This document shows positions 7,208 through 14,883 of a stretch of 42,613 nt of DNA, in pieces. The stretch's first letter is position 1. Each line of letters opens with the position of its first letter. The stretch spans positions 1 to 42,613 of the forward strand of contig JBBQTQ010000012.1 of assembly GCA_038213135.1 (NCBI GenBank). Direction: 5' to 3'. Below the pieces are notes generated by a model. That model ran no database searches and was not told where the DNA came from. It saw only the letters and a program-made list of their open reading frames with translations. Source of the DNA: JBBQTQ01 sp038213135 (GTDB lineage Bacteria > Actinomycetota > Thermoleophilia > Gaiellales > Gaiellaceae). The translations under genes were made by a program, and so were the position numbers.

Positions 7208-7847
7208 GACAGCGCTCGTCACGGGCGGCTCCGGAGGCATCGGTGCAGCCACGATTGCGCTGCTCGAACGCGAGGGCGCGGAGGTGCAGTCGCTCGACAT
7301 CCGCGACGGCTTCGACGTGGGCGACCCCGCCGCGTGGGAGCAGGTCGGCCCGGTCGACTTCGCGTTCCTGAACGCCGGCGTCGCGACCGGCGAGACGCGC
7401 ATCGACGCTCTGTCGGACGAGCTGTACCGTCGCGCGGTCGGCGCGAACCTCGACGGCGTCGTCTACGGAGTGCGCCGCCTCGCGCAGGTGATGGAGCCGG
7501 GCAGCGCGATCGTCGCCACCGCCTCGCTCGCCGGTCTCGTCGCGATGTCGCTCGACCCGATCTACACGGCCACAAAGCACGCGGTGGTCGGCTTCATGCG
7601 CGCGGTTGCGCCGCAGCTGGCCGAGCGCGGGATCGGGGCTCAGGTGATCTGCCCCGGCTACGCGGACACGGCGATCGTGACGCCCGAGTTGCGCGAGTTG
7701 ATCGACGTGGCGCTGATGAGTCCCGAGCAGGTCGCCGAGGCGGTACTCGCTGCGGCTCGCTTCGAGGAGACCGGCCATGCCTGGGTCGTCCAGCCCGGCC
7801 GGGAGCCGGTGCGCTACGAGTTCCGGGGAGTACCTGGACCGCGGTGA
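7197..7847 (+). CDS. Short-chain dehydrogenase/reductase (SDR)
   Basis: A compact 216-residue classical SDR. The coenzyme loop is TGGSGGIGAA at the N terminus. The LNAG motif is FLNAG, the catalytic serine lies in ATASLAG, and the Tyr-Lys pair is in YTATKHAV. The TTG start at 7197 overlaps the preceding reading frame by 11 nt, and the end overlaps the hydrolase start (GTGA). It oxidises or reduces a hydroxy/keto group with NAD(P)H. Substrate is unknown. By its neighbours it could act on an alcohol released by the downstream dehalogenase-like hydrolase, but that is inference. Confidence 0.87.
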   Translation: MFPRTALVTGGSGGIGAATIALLEREGAEVQSLDIRDGFDVGDPAAWEQVGPVDFAFLNAGVATGETRIDALSDELYRRAVGANLDGVVYGVRRLAQVMEPGSAIVATASLAGLVAMSLDPIYTATKHAVVGFMRAVAPQLAERGIGAQVICPGYADTAIVTPELRELIDVALMSPEQVAEAVLAAARFEETGHAWVVQPGREPVRYEFRGVPGPR

Positions 7848-8716
7848 GCGTCTACCGGACACCGGCCGAGCGCTTCGACGATCTTGCCGGCTATGACTTC
7901 GACCCGCACTGGCTCGACCAGGACGGGCTGCGGATGCACTACCTCGACGAGGGCAGCGGCGATCCCGTGCTCTGCCTGCACGGCGAGCCGACCTGGTCGT
8001 TCCTCTACCGGAAGATGATCCCCGGCCTCGCACGGGTGGCCCGGGTCGTCGCGCCCGACTACTTCGGCTTCGGTCGCTCCGACAAGCCGACAGACGGCGG
8101 CTGGTACTCGTACGACCGCCATTACGGCTCGATCCTGCGGCTCGTCGAGGAGCTGGATCTGCGGCGGCTGACGCTCGTCGTGCAGGACTGGGGCGGCCCG
8201 ATCGGGTTGCGGCTCGCGGCCGAGCAGCCCGAGCGCGTCGACCGGCTCGTGATCATGAATACCGGGGTCGGAGGTGGCCGCGCGCCGAGCGAGACCTGGC
8301 TCCGCTTCCGCGAGGTCGTGCGCAGCCTCGGCGGCCAGCTCGACATCGCGCGGCTGGTCGGCGCGGGCTGTGCTCGGGGGCTCTCGGACGACGCGGTCGC
8401 CGGCTACGAAGCGCCGTTCCCGACACCGGAGTCGAAGGCCGGCGCAGTCGCCTTCCCCGAGCATGTGCCCACTGAGCCCGAGCATCCGAACACGGCGCCG
8501 ATGCTCGCCGTGCGCGAGGCGATGTCGCAGTGGGAGAAGCCGGCGCTCGTGCTCTTCGGTGACTCGGATCCGATCTTCGCGCCGTCCGTCGCCGAGAGCA
8601 TCTCGCGGCTGATCCCCGGAGCACTGCCGGCGGAGACGATCGCGAACGCCGGCCACTTCGTCCAGGAGGACGCGGGCGAGGAGGCGGCTGAGCGGATCGT
8701 CAGGTTCCTCGGGTGA
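7844..8716 (+). CDS. Alpha/beta hydrolase, haloalkane dehalogenase (HLD-I)-like
   Basis: A 290-residue alpha/beta hydrolase with the hallmarks of haloalkane dehalogenases: LHGEPTWSFLYRKM after the first strands, nucleophile Asp115 in VVQDWGG with the halide-binding Trp116 next to it, an acid candidate Asp242 in GDSDPIF, and His271 in NAGHFVQED. The Glu in HGEP and the adjacent tryptophans are as in DhlA-type (subfamily I) enzymes, which hydrolyse carbon-halogen bonds to alcohols through an aspartyl ester. Related folds include epoxide hydrolases, so the activity needs a test; the second halide-stabilising residue in the cap was not identified. The gene is translationally coupled on both sides. 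Confidence 0.85.
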   Translation: MSVYRTPAERFDDLAGYDFDPHWLDQDGLRMHYLDEGSGDPVLCLHGEPTWSFLYRKMIPGLARVARVVAPDYFGFGRSDKPTDGGWYSYDRHYGSILRLVEELDLRRLTLVVQDWGGPIGLRLAAEQPERVDRLVIMNTGVGGGRAPSETWLRFREVVRSLGGQLDIARLVGAGCARGLSDDAVAGYEAPFPTPESKAGAVAFPEHVPTEPEHPNTAPMLAVREAMSQWEKPALVLFGDSDPIFAPSVAESISRLIPGALPAETIANAGHFVQEDAGEEAAERIVRFLG

Positions 8717-10107
8717 CGCTGGTCGCGGAGCTGCGAGGCGTCTTCGGCGCGAGCGTCCTCGAGGATGTCCCCAGCGAGTATCTGAGCGACATCTCCCGCG
8801 TGACGGGGAGCGCCGACGCGGTCGTGCGTCCGGGGAGCGCGGAGGAGGTCGCCGAGCTGCTGGCCTGGTGCTACGAGCGGGAGGTGCCGATCGTCCCTCG
8901 CGGCGGCGGCACGGGCCTCGCGGCAGGCGCGGTGCCGGACGGCGGCGTCGTCCTCTCGCTCGAGCGGCTCGACAAGGTGCGCTCGTTCGATCCCGAGCTC
9001 TGGCGGATCCACGTCGAGGCGGGCCTGACCACCGGCGCGCTGCAGCAGCGCGTCCGCGAGAGCGGCCTCATGTTCGCTCCCGACCCGGGCGCGGTCGAGA
9101 TCTCCCAGATCGGCGGCAACATCGCCACCAATGCGGGTGGGCCGCACGCATTCAAGTACGGCGTCACGGGCGACTGGGTGACGGGCCTCGAGGCGGCGAT
9201 CCCGCCCGGCGAGCTCGTGACAGTCGGCGGCCCGATCCGCAAGGACGTCGCCGGCTACGACCTGAAGCGGCTGTTGATCGGCTCGGAGGGCACGCTCGGG
9301 ATCGTAACGGCGGCGTGGCTGAAGCTCGTGCCGGCTCCGGAGCTGGTGCTGCCCGTGGCGATCTTCCACAGAGGCGTGCGCGAAGGGGTCGATGCGTTGC
9401 TGCGGGTGCTCGGCAGCGGCATCCAGCCGGCGGCGCTCGAGCTGCTCGACGAGGAAACGCTCATCTGCGGCGGCGCAACCTTCCCGGGCGGGCTGCCGGA
9501 TGGTGCGAAATTCCTGCTCATGGCCGAGGCCGACGGGCCGGCGGCGGAGGCGGAGCGCATCGTCGGCGAGCTCGTCGAGGCCGCCGGCGAGGGCTCGGTC
9601 GGGGTCTACGCGCCGCGTGAGCGGGCCGAGATCGACTCGTTCTGGCGCTGGCGGAGCGGGCTCGCCTTCGCGGTGATCGCCCGGCGCGGGGGCGCGGTGA
9701 GCGAGGACGTGGTCGTGCCGCTCGACCGGCTCGCCGAGGCGATGGAGGGCACGACGGAGATCGGCCGGCGCCACGACCTGATCGCGGTCTGCTTCGGCCA
9801 CGCGGGCGACGGCAACCTGCACTCGACCTTCCTCGTCGACGCGCAGAACCAGGAGGAGCTCGCGCGCGCGGCGCTCGCTGTCGAGGACCTGTTCGAGCTG
9901 GCTGTCCGCCTCGGCGGCTCGATCTCGGGCGAGCACGGCGTCGGCCTCCTCAAGCGCGGCCAGCTGGCGCGCCAGTGGGGGCCGCGCGCCCTCCAGCTCC
10001 ACGACGAGATCAAGCGCGTCTTCGACCCGAAGAACCTGCTCAATCCGGGGAAGAAGCTCTCGAGGTCCACCCCTGGCGAGCGCTTGTCGCTCGGCCCGCG
10101 CATCTAG
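8713..10107 (+). CDS. FAD-linked oxidase, GlcD/D-lactate dehydrogenase family
   Basis: A 464-residue flavoprotein of the VAO/PCMH superfamily. The N-terminal FAD-binding half has the PRGGGTGL pyrophosphate motif and the GGNIATNAGG segment. The C-terminal cap carries CFGHAGDGNLH (metal/substrate histidines) and SGEHGVG near the end, as in glycolate oxidase GlcD and D-lactate or 2-hydroxyglutarate dehydrogenases. It should oxidise a 2-hydroxy acid to the 2-oxo acid. The GTG start overlaps the hydrolase stop. Its stop codon shares a CTAG tetranucleotide with the stop of the convergent SRPBCC remnant. Glycolate-, lactate- and chloro-acid-derived substrates are all possible next to a dehalogenase-like gene. 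Confidence 0.9.
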   Translation: MTLVAELRGVFGASVLEDVPSEYLSDISRVTGSADAVVRPGSAEEVAELLAWCYEREVPIVPRGGGTGLAAGAVPDGGVVLSLERLDKVRSFDPELWRIHVEAGLTTGALQQRVRESGLMFAPDPGAVEISQIGGNIATNAGGPHAFKYGVTGDWVTGLEAAIPPGELVTVGGPIRKDVAGYDLKRLLIGSEGTLGIVTAAWLKLVPAPELVLPVAIFHRGVREGVDALLRVLGSGIQPAALELLDEETLICGGATFPGGLPDGAKFLLMAEADGPAAEAERIVGELVEAAGEGSVGVYAPRERAEIDSFWRWRSGLAFAVIARRGGAVSEDVVVPLDRLAEAMEGTTEIGRRHDLIAVCFGHAGDGNLHSTFLVDAQNQEELARAALAVEDLFELAVRLGGSISGEHGVGLLKRGQLARQWGPRALQLHDEIKRVFDPKNLLNPGKKLSRSTPGERLSLGPRI

Positions 10108-10573
10108 GCCGCCCTCCGCTCCGCCTCCGCCGAGATCCTCGCGAGCGAGCCGCGGACCGTCCGCTCCCAGTGGCCTGCGACGAGCTGGCCTCGATCGCGA
10201 ATGTCTCCAGGAGAAGGGGCACGGGGCCGCGGACGAGCCGGAAGTCGCCTCGCTCGGGAGGCTGGAATCGGACCGTCTCGAGCGTCGTCGTGCGGCGGCC
10301 GTTGACGGGCGTGAAATGCGCGGCCAGAACGAGGTCGGATCCGCGCTCGACCACTTCGAGCTCGCCCGCCAGGTCCCGCGGCGTGCGACCGAGGTACGGG
10401 CCGGCGATCACGTCGAAGACGACCTCTGGCGGAGCCTCGATCACGACGTGCACGGGGCCGAGCGGCCGGAGGCGGCGGCCGATGCCCGTGTCGAGGGTCA
10501 GAGCGCCGTTCGCAACGAGCCGGTAGAGCGTGCGGGCGAGGCCGGCGAAGGCCAGCAGCCCGGCCCAAGGCAC
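10104..10573 (-). pseudogene. SRPBCC (START-like) family gene with out-of-frame internal deletion
   Basis: The minus-strand N-terminal part (GTG 10573) reads as a polyketide-cyclase/START-like SRPBCC protein: GPVHVVIEAPPEVVFDVIAGPYL, then FRLVRGPVPLLLETFAIE. Homology-like sequence then jumps frame near 10185-10190 to GQLVAGHWERTVRGSLARI and ends AEAERRAA at 10104. Members of this family have a further beta strand and the start of the long helix between these points, so roughly 20 residues appear deleted out of frame. As written, the N-terminal frame runs on into an unrelated arginine/serine-rich tail. It sits 4 nt downstream of the CurA-like gene in the same operon. Confidence 0.75.
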
Positions 10574-10577
10574 GCTC

Positions 10578-11567
10578 TCAGACCCTCACGAGCGCCTTGC
10601 CGCGGTTGGCGCCGCGGAACAGGCCAATGAAGGCCTTCGGGGCGTTCTCGATGCCCTCGGTGATCGTCTCCTCGTAGCGGAGCGCGCCGTCGGCGAGCCA
10701 GCGCGAGAGGCGGCGTTCCGCCTCCGGGAAGCGCGGCAGGTAATCCGTGACGAGGAAGCCCTCCGCACGGGCGCGGAAAACGATCAGGAAGCCGAAGCCG
10801 CCCGGCATGGGCGGCGCGCCGGTGGGATCGTTGTACATCGAGATCTGGCCGCAGACTGCGATCCGCCCGCCGACGTTCAGGCGCCCGACCACCGCCGCCG
10901 AAACGCCCCCGCCGACGTTGTCGAAGTACACGTCAACACCGTCGGGGCACGCCTCCTTCAGGGCCGCCGAGAAGCCGTCCGCCTTGTAGTCGACCGCCGC
11001 GTCGAAGCCGAAGCGCTCCTTCAGCTCGGCGCACTTCTCCGGCCCGCCGGCGATCCCGACCGCGCGGCAGCCGGCGATCTTCGCGAGCTGGCCGACGATC
11101 TGGCCGACCGCCCCGGCCGCAGCGGAGACGACGACCGTCTCGCCGGGCAGCGGCTTGCCCACGTCGAAGAGACCGAAGTACGCGGTGAAACCGGTCGTCC
11201 CGAGGACGTGCAGCGCCGCCGTCTCGGGCTGCGAGTCGAACTTCCTCAGCGTCGAGCCGCGTGCGACCGCGTACTCCTGCCAGCCGAGCTGGCCGACGAC
11301 GGTGTCGCCCGGCGAGAACCGCGGATCGGCGCTCTGGACGACCTCGCCGACCGCCTGGGCCGTCATCACCTCGCCGAGCTGCACCGGAGCCGCGTACGAG
11401 CGCGCCTCGCTCATGCGGCCGCGCTGGTACGGGTCGACGGAGAGGTAGTGCGCCCGGACGAGCACCTCGCCCGCGCCAGGCTCGGGCACTTCCGACTCGA
11501 CGAGCGCGAAGTCCGACTCGGCCGGCTCGCCCTCCGGCCGGGCGGCGAGCGTCACCTGCCGGTTCAC
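10578..11567 (-). CDS. NADP-dependent MDR oxidoreductase, CurA/leukotriene B4 12-hydroxydehydrogenase-like
   Basis: A 329-residue zinc-free MDR enzyme of the CurA/PTGR (alkenal/one oxidoreductase) branch. Typical landmarks are YLSVDPYQRGRM near residue 42, GTTGFTAYFGL near 124, the Rossmann loop SAAAGAVGQIVGQLAK, FDNVGG, and ISMYN. These enzymes reduce the conjugated C=C of enones or enals with NADPH. It overlaps the ACAD11-like dehydrogenase gene by 4 nt on the same strand, so it probably follows that enzyme in a pathway that generates an unsaturated intermediate, or protects against reactive enals formed there. Exact substrate unknown. Confidence 0.9.
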   Translation of the reverse strand: MNRQVTLAARPEGEPAESDFALVESEVPEPGAGEVLVRAHYLSVDPYQRGRMSEARSYAAPVQLGEVMTAQAVGEVVQSADPRFSPGDTVVGQLGWQEYAVARGSTLRKFDSQPETAALHVLGTTGFTAYFGLFDVGKPLPGETVVVSAAAGAVGQIVGQLAKIAGCRAVGIAGGPEKCAELKERFGFDAAVDYKADGFSAALKEACPDGVDVYFDNVGGGVSAAVVGRLNVGGRIAVCGQISMYNDPTGAPPMPGGFGFLIVFRARAEGFLVTDYLPRFPEAERRLSRWLADGALRYEETITEGIENAPKAFIGLFRGANRGKALVRV

Positions 11568-12772
11568 GAGAACCGCCAGGTCTCCCCCTTCGCAAAGGCC
11601 TTGAGGATCCGGCGGCTGACGACCATCCGGTGCACCTCATCGGGTCCGTCGTAGATGCGGCCACCGCGGGCGTGCTGGAGCATCGTCGCGAGCGGCGTCC
11701 GGTCGGTCAGGCCGCGCGCGCCATGCACCTGCACCGCGCGGTCGATCACGTCGTTCAGCGCCTTCGCCGCGAAGAACTTGATCAGCGAGATCTCGACCCG
11801 GGCCTCGTCGCCCTCGTCGATCTTGTGCGCCGCGTCGAGCGTCATCAGGCGACACGCCTGGATCTCGGCGGCCGAGTCGGCGATCCAGTTCTGGACGGTC
11901 TGCTTCTCGGCGAGCGGCCCGCCGAAAGCCTCGCGCTCGAGCGCGTAGCGGCACATCAGCTCGAAGGCGCGCTGCATCTGGCCGAGCCAGCGCATCACGT
12001 GGTGGATTCGGCCCGGCCCGAGGCGCTTCTGGGCGATCCGGAAGCCGTCGCCGCGCTCGCCGAGCAGGTTGTCCGCCGGCACGCGAACGCCCGTGTACGT
12101 GACCTCGCAGTGCGTCGTCCAGCCGCGGCCCGGGTGGCCCATGATCGGCACCGGCTCGATCCGGATCCCGGGCGTCTCCGTCGGGACGAGGATCTGGCTC
12201 ATCCGCCGGTGCGGCTCCGCATCCGGGTCGGTGACCGCCATCACGATTGCGAAGCCCGAGCCCTGCGCGCCCGACGAGAACCACTTGTGGCCGTCGATCA
12301 CCCACTCGTCCCCGTCGAGGACGGCCTTCGTGCGCAGACCGGTCGGGTCGGCCCCGGACACCTCGGGCTCGGTCATCGAGAAGAACGAGCGGGTGTCGCC
12401 CTCGACGAGCGGGCGCAGGAACTGCTCCTTCTGCGGCTCGGTGCCGAAGAGGTGGAGGATCTCGCCGTTGCCCGCGTCCGGCGCCTGGCAGTTGAAGACG
12501 AGCTGGGCCCAGACACAGCGGCCGATCTCCTCGTTCAGGTGCGCGTAAGCGAGAAAGCCCTGGCCGGAGCCGCCGGCCTCGGGCGGCAGATGCGGCGCCC
12601 AGAGGCCCTCGGCCTTCGCGCGCGCCCGCAGGTCGGCGATCAGCGTCTGCGCGTCGTCGTCCTCACGGTCGAGCGCGGCCTCGCTCGGGTAGACGTGCTC
12701 CTCCATGAAGGCGCGATAGGGAGCCTTCAGCTCCGCAGGCGCGAGTTCGGCGATCGCCATCCCGTTTAGCAT
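11564..12772 (-). CDS. Acyl-CoA dehydrogenase, ACAD10/ACAD11-like
   Basis: A 402-residue acyl-CoA dehydrogenase of the ACAD10/ACAD11 branch. Diagnostic segments are FSMTEPEVSGADPTGL (flavin site), GHKWFSSGAQGS, GPGRIHHVMRWLGQ, and the C-terminal DGPDEVH near residue 375 in place of YEGT. Animal ACAD11 and bacterial LvaC-type proteins with these motifs work with an APH-type kinase on 4-hydroxyacyl-CoAs. An APH-type kinase gene lies 1.1 kb away on the other strand. ATG 12772 is used; ATG 12760, four codons later, is equally possible. Only 7 bp separate it from the divergent LLM gene. ACAD11-like assignment is from motifs; the 4-hydroxyacyl role is inference. Confidence 0.88.
   Translation of the reverse strand: MLNGMAIAELAPAELKAPYRAFMEEHVYPSEAALDREDDDAQTLIADLRARAKAEGLWAPHLPPEAGGSGQGFLAYAHLNEEIGRCVWAQLVFNCQAPDAGNGEILHLFGTEPQKEQFLRPLVEGDTRSFFSMTEPEVSGADPTGLRTKAVLDGDEWVIDGHKWFSSGAQGSGFAIVMAVTDPDAEPHRRMSQILVPTETPGIRIEPVPIMGHPGRGWTTHCEVTYTGVRVPADNLLGERGDGFRIAQKRLGPGRIHHVMRWLGQMQRAFELMCRYALEREAFGGPLAEKQTVQNWIADSAAEIQACRLMTLDAAHKIDEGDEARVEISLIKFFAAKALNDVIDRAVQVHGARGLTDRTPLATMLQHARGGRIYDGPDEVHRMVVSRRILKAFAKGETWRFS
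12767..12772 (+). promoter_or_regulatory. -10 box of a leaderless promoter for the LLM oxidoreductase
   Basis: TAGCAT (TANNNT pattern) ends 7 nt before ATG 12780. It overlaps the start codon of the divergent dehydrogenase. With a 7-bp intergenic gap there is no room for a ribosome-binding site, so a leaderless transcript is the simplest reading. Confidence 0.55.
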
Positions 12773-12779
12773 CGCACGT

Positions 12780-13793
12780 ATGCGGCTCGGTTTCCTGATC
12801 GGCTACGCGCCCCCGGGCACGAACCCGACCGAGCTGATCGACCTCGCGGTCGAGGCGGAAGGGCTCGGCTACGACTCGGCGTGGGCCGCGGAGTCGTGGG
12901 GGACGGACGTCGTCACGGTCCTCTCCTGGCTCGGCGCCCGCACCACGACGTTGAAACTCGGCGCGGGGATCATGCAGATCCCGGCCCGGACGCCCGCGAT
13001 GACGGCGATGACTGCGGCCACGCTCGACCTGATGTCGGGCGGTCGCGTGCTGCTCGGGCTCGGCGCTTCGGGCCCGCAGGTGGCCGAGGGCTGGCACGGC
13101 CAGGCCTACGGCAGTCTGCTCGGCCGCACTCGCGAGTACGTCGAGATCGTCCGGACTGCGATTCGGCGCGACGTCGTGGAGCACCACGGGGCGCACTACG
13201 AGATTCCCTACCGAGGCGAGGACGCCACTGGGCTGGGCAAGCCGCTGAAGCTGATGATGCGGCCCCTGCGCGACGAGATCCCGATCTACCTGGCGGCGAT
13301 CGGCCCGAAGAACGTCGCGCTTGCGGCGGAGATCGCGGACGGCTGGCTGCCGGTCTGGACCGCCCCGGAGCATTTCGCCGAGGTCTTCGGGCCGTCGCTC
13401 ACGGACGCCAAGGACGGGTTCGACGTGGCCGCCTTCGGCGTGCCGGCCGCCGTCACCGACGACCTCCAATCGGCGCGCGATTTCATCAAGCCGCACCTCG
13501 CGCTGTACGTGGGTGGCATGGGCGCGAAGGGGAAGAACTTCTACAACGCGCTCGTCAGCCGCTACGGGTACGAGGCGGAGGCGGCGCAGATCCAGGAGCT
13601 CTACCTGGGCGGCAAGAAGATGGAGGCGATCGCCGCGGTACCCGACGCGCTGGTGGACGAGGTCGCGCTCGTCGGGTCGCGGGAGCAGATCGCCGAGCGG
13701 CTGGACGCCTGGCGCGAATGCGGCGTGACGACGCTGATCGTGCAGAGCCTCGACCGCAAGACGCTGCAGACGCTCGCCGAGCTGGTGCTGTGA
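12780..13793 (+). CDS. LLM class F420-dependent oxidoreductase
   Basis: A 337-residue luciferase-like (TIM-barrel) flavin/F420 oxidoreductase. The N terminus (MRLGFLIGYAPPG), AEGLGYDSAWAAES near residue 27, the LGAGIMQIPARTP strand with a likely cofactor cis-peptide region, and LDLMSGGRVLLGLGASGPQV near 81 match the actinobacterial F420 LLM group typified by Rv3520c. Length is normal. These enzymes use reduced F420 or F420 for hydride transfer to alcohols, ketones or C=C bonds; the substrate is not predictable. It is divergent from the ACAD11-like gene and precedes the kinase gene after a perfect hairpin. F420 rather than FMN use is inferred from the subfamily. Confidence 0.88.
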   Translation: MRLGFLIGYAPPGTNPTELIDLAVEAEGLGYDSAWAAESWGTDVVTVLSWLGARTTTLKLGAGIMQIPARTPAMTAMTAATLDLMSGGRVLLGLGASGPQVAEGWHGQAYGSLLGRTREYVEIVRTAIRRDVVEHHGAHYEIPYRGEDATGLGKPLKLMMRPLRDEIPIYLAAIGPKNVALAAEIADGWLPVWTAPEHFAEVFGPSLTDAKDGFDVAAFGVPAAVTDDLQSARDFIKPHLALYVGGMGAKGKNFYNALVSRYGYEAEAAQIQELYLGGKKMEAIAAVPDALVDEVALVGSREQIAERLDAWRECGVTTLIVQSLDRKTLQTLAELVL

Positions 13794-13815
13794 TGCTTGG
13801 GCCGCAAACCCGGCC

Positions 13816-13844
13816 GAGGGACAGGCCCTGCGGGCCTGTCCCTC
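13816..13844. repeat. Perfect GAGGGACAGGCCC hairpin, dispersed repeat family
   Basis: A 13-bp perfect stem, GAGGGACAGGCCC (13816-13828) and its complement (13832-13844), with a 3-nt loop TGC. It lies in the 61-nt gap between the LLM and kinase genes, with no T-run after it. An almost identical hairpin is at 16779-16807, so it is a repeated element. It could act as a terminator, an attenuator or a mobile-type palindromic repeat. Confidence 0.8.
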
Positions 13845-13854
13845 ACCTCCCGCG

Positions 13855-14883
13855 TTGACCGCGCTGGCGCCCCTGCTGCGCCTCGAGAACATCGAGGCGT
13901 TTCTCGACGAGCAAGGGCTCGGCTCCGGGCCGGTACGCGCCACGCGGATCGGCGAGGGAGGCGGCTCCAACTTCTCCTTCCTGCTCGAGCGCGACGAAGG
14001 GCGCTTCGTGCTGCGCCGCCCGCCGCGGCCGCCGCTGCCGCCCTCGGCCCACGACATGGTTCGCGAGGCGCGGCTGCAGCTCGCGCTCGCGCCGCACGGC
14101 GTGCGGCTGCCGACGATCCGGGCCGTCTGCGAGGACGAGAGCGTGCTCGGCGTCCCCTTCTACGTGATGGACTTCCTCGACGGCCACGTCCTCACGGACA
14201 CGCTGCCGCCGGGCCTCGAGACCGAGGATGCACGCCGGCGGCTGGGGCTCGATCTCGTCGACGCGCTGGTCGAGATCCACGGAGTCGACGTGCAAGCGCC
14301 CGCACTCGCCGACTTCATCCGGCCGGGCAGCTATCTCGAGCGCCAGGTGCGCCGCTTCGCGCAGCTCTGGGAGGTGAACCAGACGCGAGAGCTGCCTGCA
14401 GTCGTCGAGGTCGGCGAGTGGCTGGCCGAGCACTTGCCCGAGCCGTTGCCGCTCGCGGTGGTGCACGGCGACTACCGGCTCGGGAACACGATCGTCGCGC
14501 TGGACGACCCGGCTCGGATCGTCGCGGTGCTCGACTGGGAGATGGGCGCGATCGGCGATCCCAGGGCGGACGTCGGCTATCTGCTCGCCACCTACAGCGA
14601 GCCGGGCGGCGAGGCGAACCCGCTCGGCACTTCGCCGGTCACCGCCACCCCGGGATTCCCGTCGAAGCGCGAGCTCGTCGAGCGCTACGTCGAGCGGAGC
14701 GGGCGGGAGGTGCAGCCGCTCGCCTGGTTCCAGGCGCTTGCGCTCTGGAAGGCGGCGGTCTTTTGCGAGGCGATCTACGGGCGGTTCATCCGCGGCGAGC
14801 TTGCGGCGGAGGACGGGCGTGCTGCGCGGTTCGAGCTCGGGGTGCCGTTCCTCGCCGAGACGGCGCTCTCCGTGATTCGGTGA
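13855..14883 (+). CDS. Phosphotransferase family protein, APH/ACAD11 kinase-domain type
   Basis: A 342-residue aminoglycoside-phosphotransferase-fold kinase. The N-lobe has GEGGGSNFSFLLE and FVLRRPPRPPLPPSAHDM. That LRRPP...AHDM block is characteristic of the kinase domain of ACAD10/ACAD11 and of bacterial LvaA-like proteins. The catalytic HGDYRLGN loop and the metal-binding DWEMGAIGDPRADVGYLL follow near residues 203-240. It probably phosphorylates a hydroxyacyl-CoA or similar metabolite, not an antibiotic. The TTG start at 13855 follows the hairpin closely. The stop overlaps the phosphatase start (GTGA). Pairing with the ACAD11-like gene recreates the two-domain eukaryotic enzyme as separate genes. 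Confidence 0.88.
   Translation: MTALAPLLRLENIEAFLDEQGLGSGPVRATRIGEGGGSNFSFLLERDEGRFVLRRPPRPPLPPSAHDMVREARLQLALAPHGVRLPTIRAVCEDESVLGVPFYVMDFLDGHVLTDTLPPGLETEDARRRLGLDLVDALVEIHGVDVQAPALADFIRPGSYLERQVRRFAQLWEVNQTRELPAVVEVGEWLAEHLPEPLPLAVVHGDYRLGNTIVALDDPARIVAVLDWEMGAIGDPRADVGYLLATYSEPGGEANPLGTSPVTATPGFPSKRELVERYVERSGREVQPLAWFQALALWKAAVFCEAIYGRFIRGELAAEDGRAARFELGVPFLAETALSVIR

Noticed and set aside
13855..14883. Aminoglycoside resistance gene
   Set aside because: The fold is that of APH enzymes, but the LRRPP...AHDM block and catabolic context fit the ACAD11-type kinase group, not antibiotic modification.
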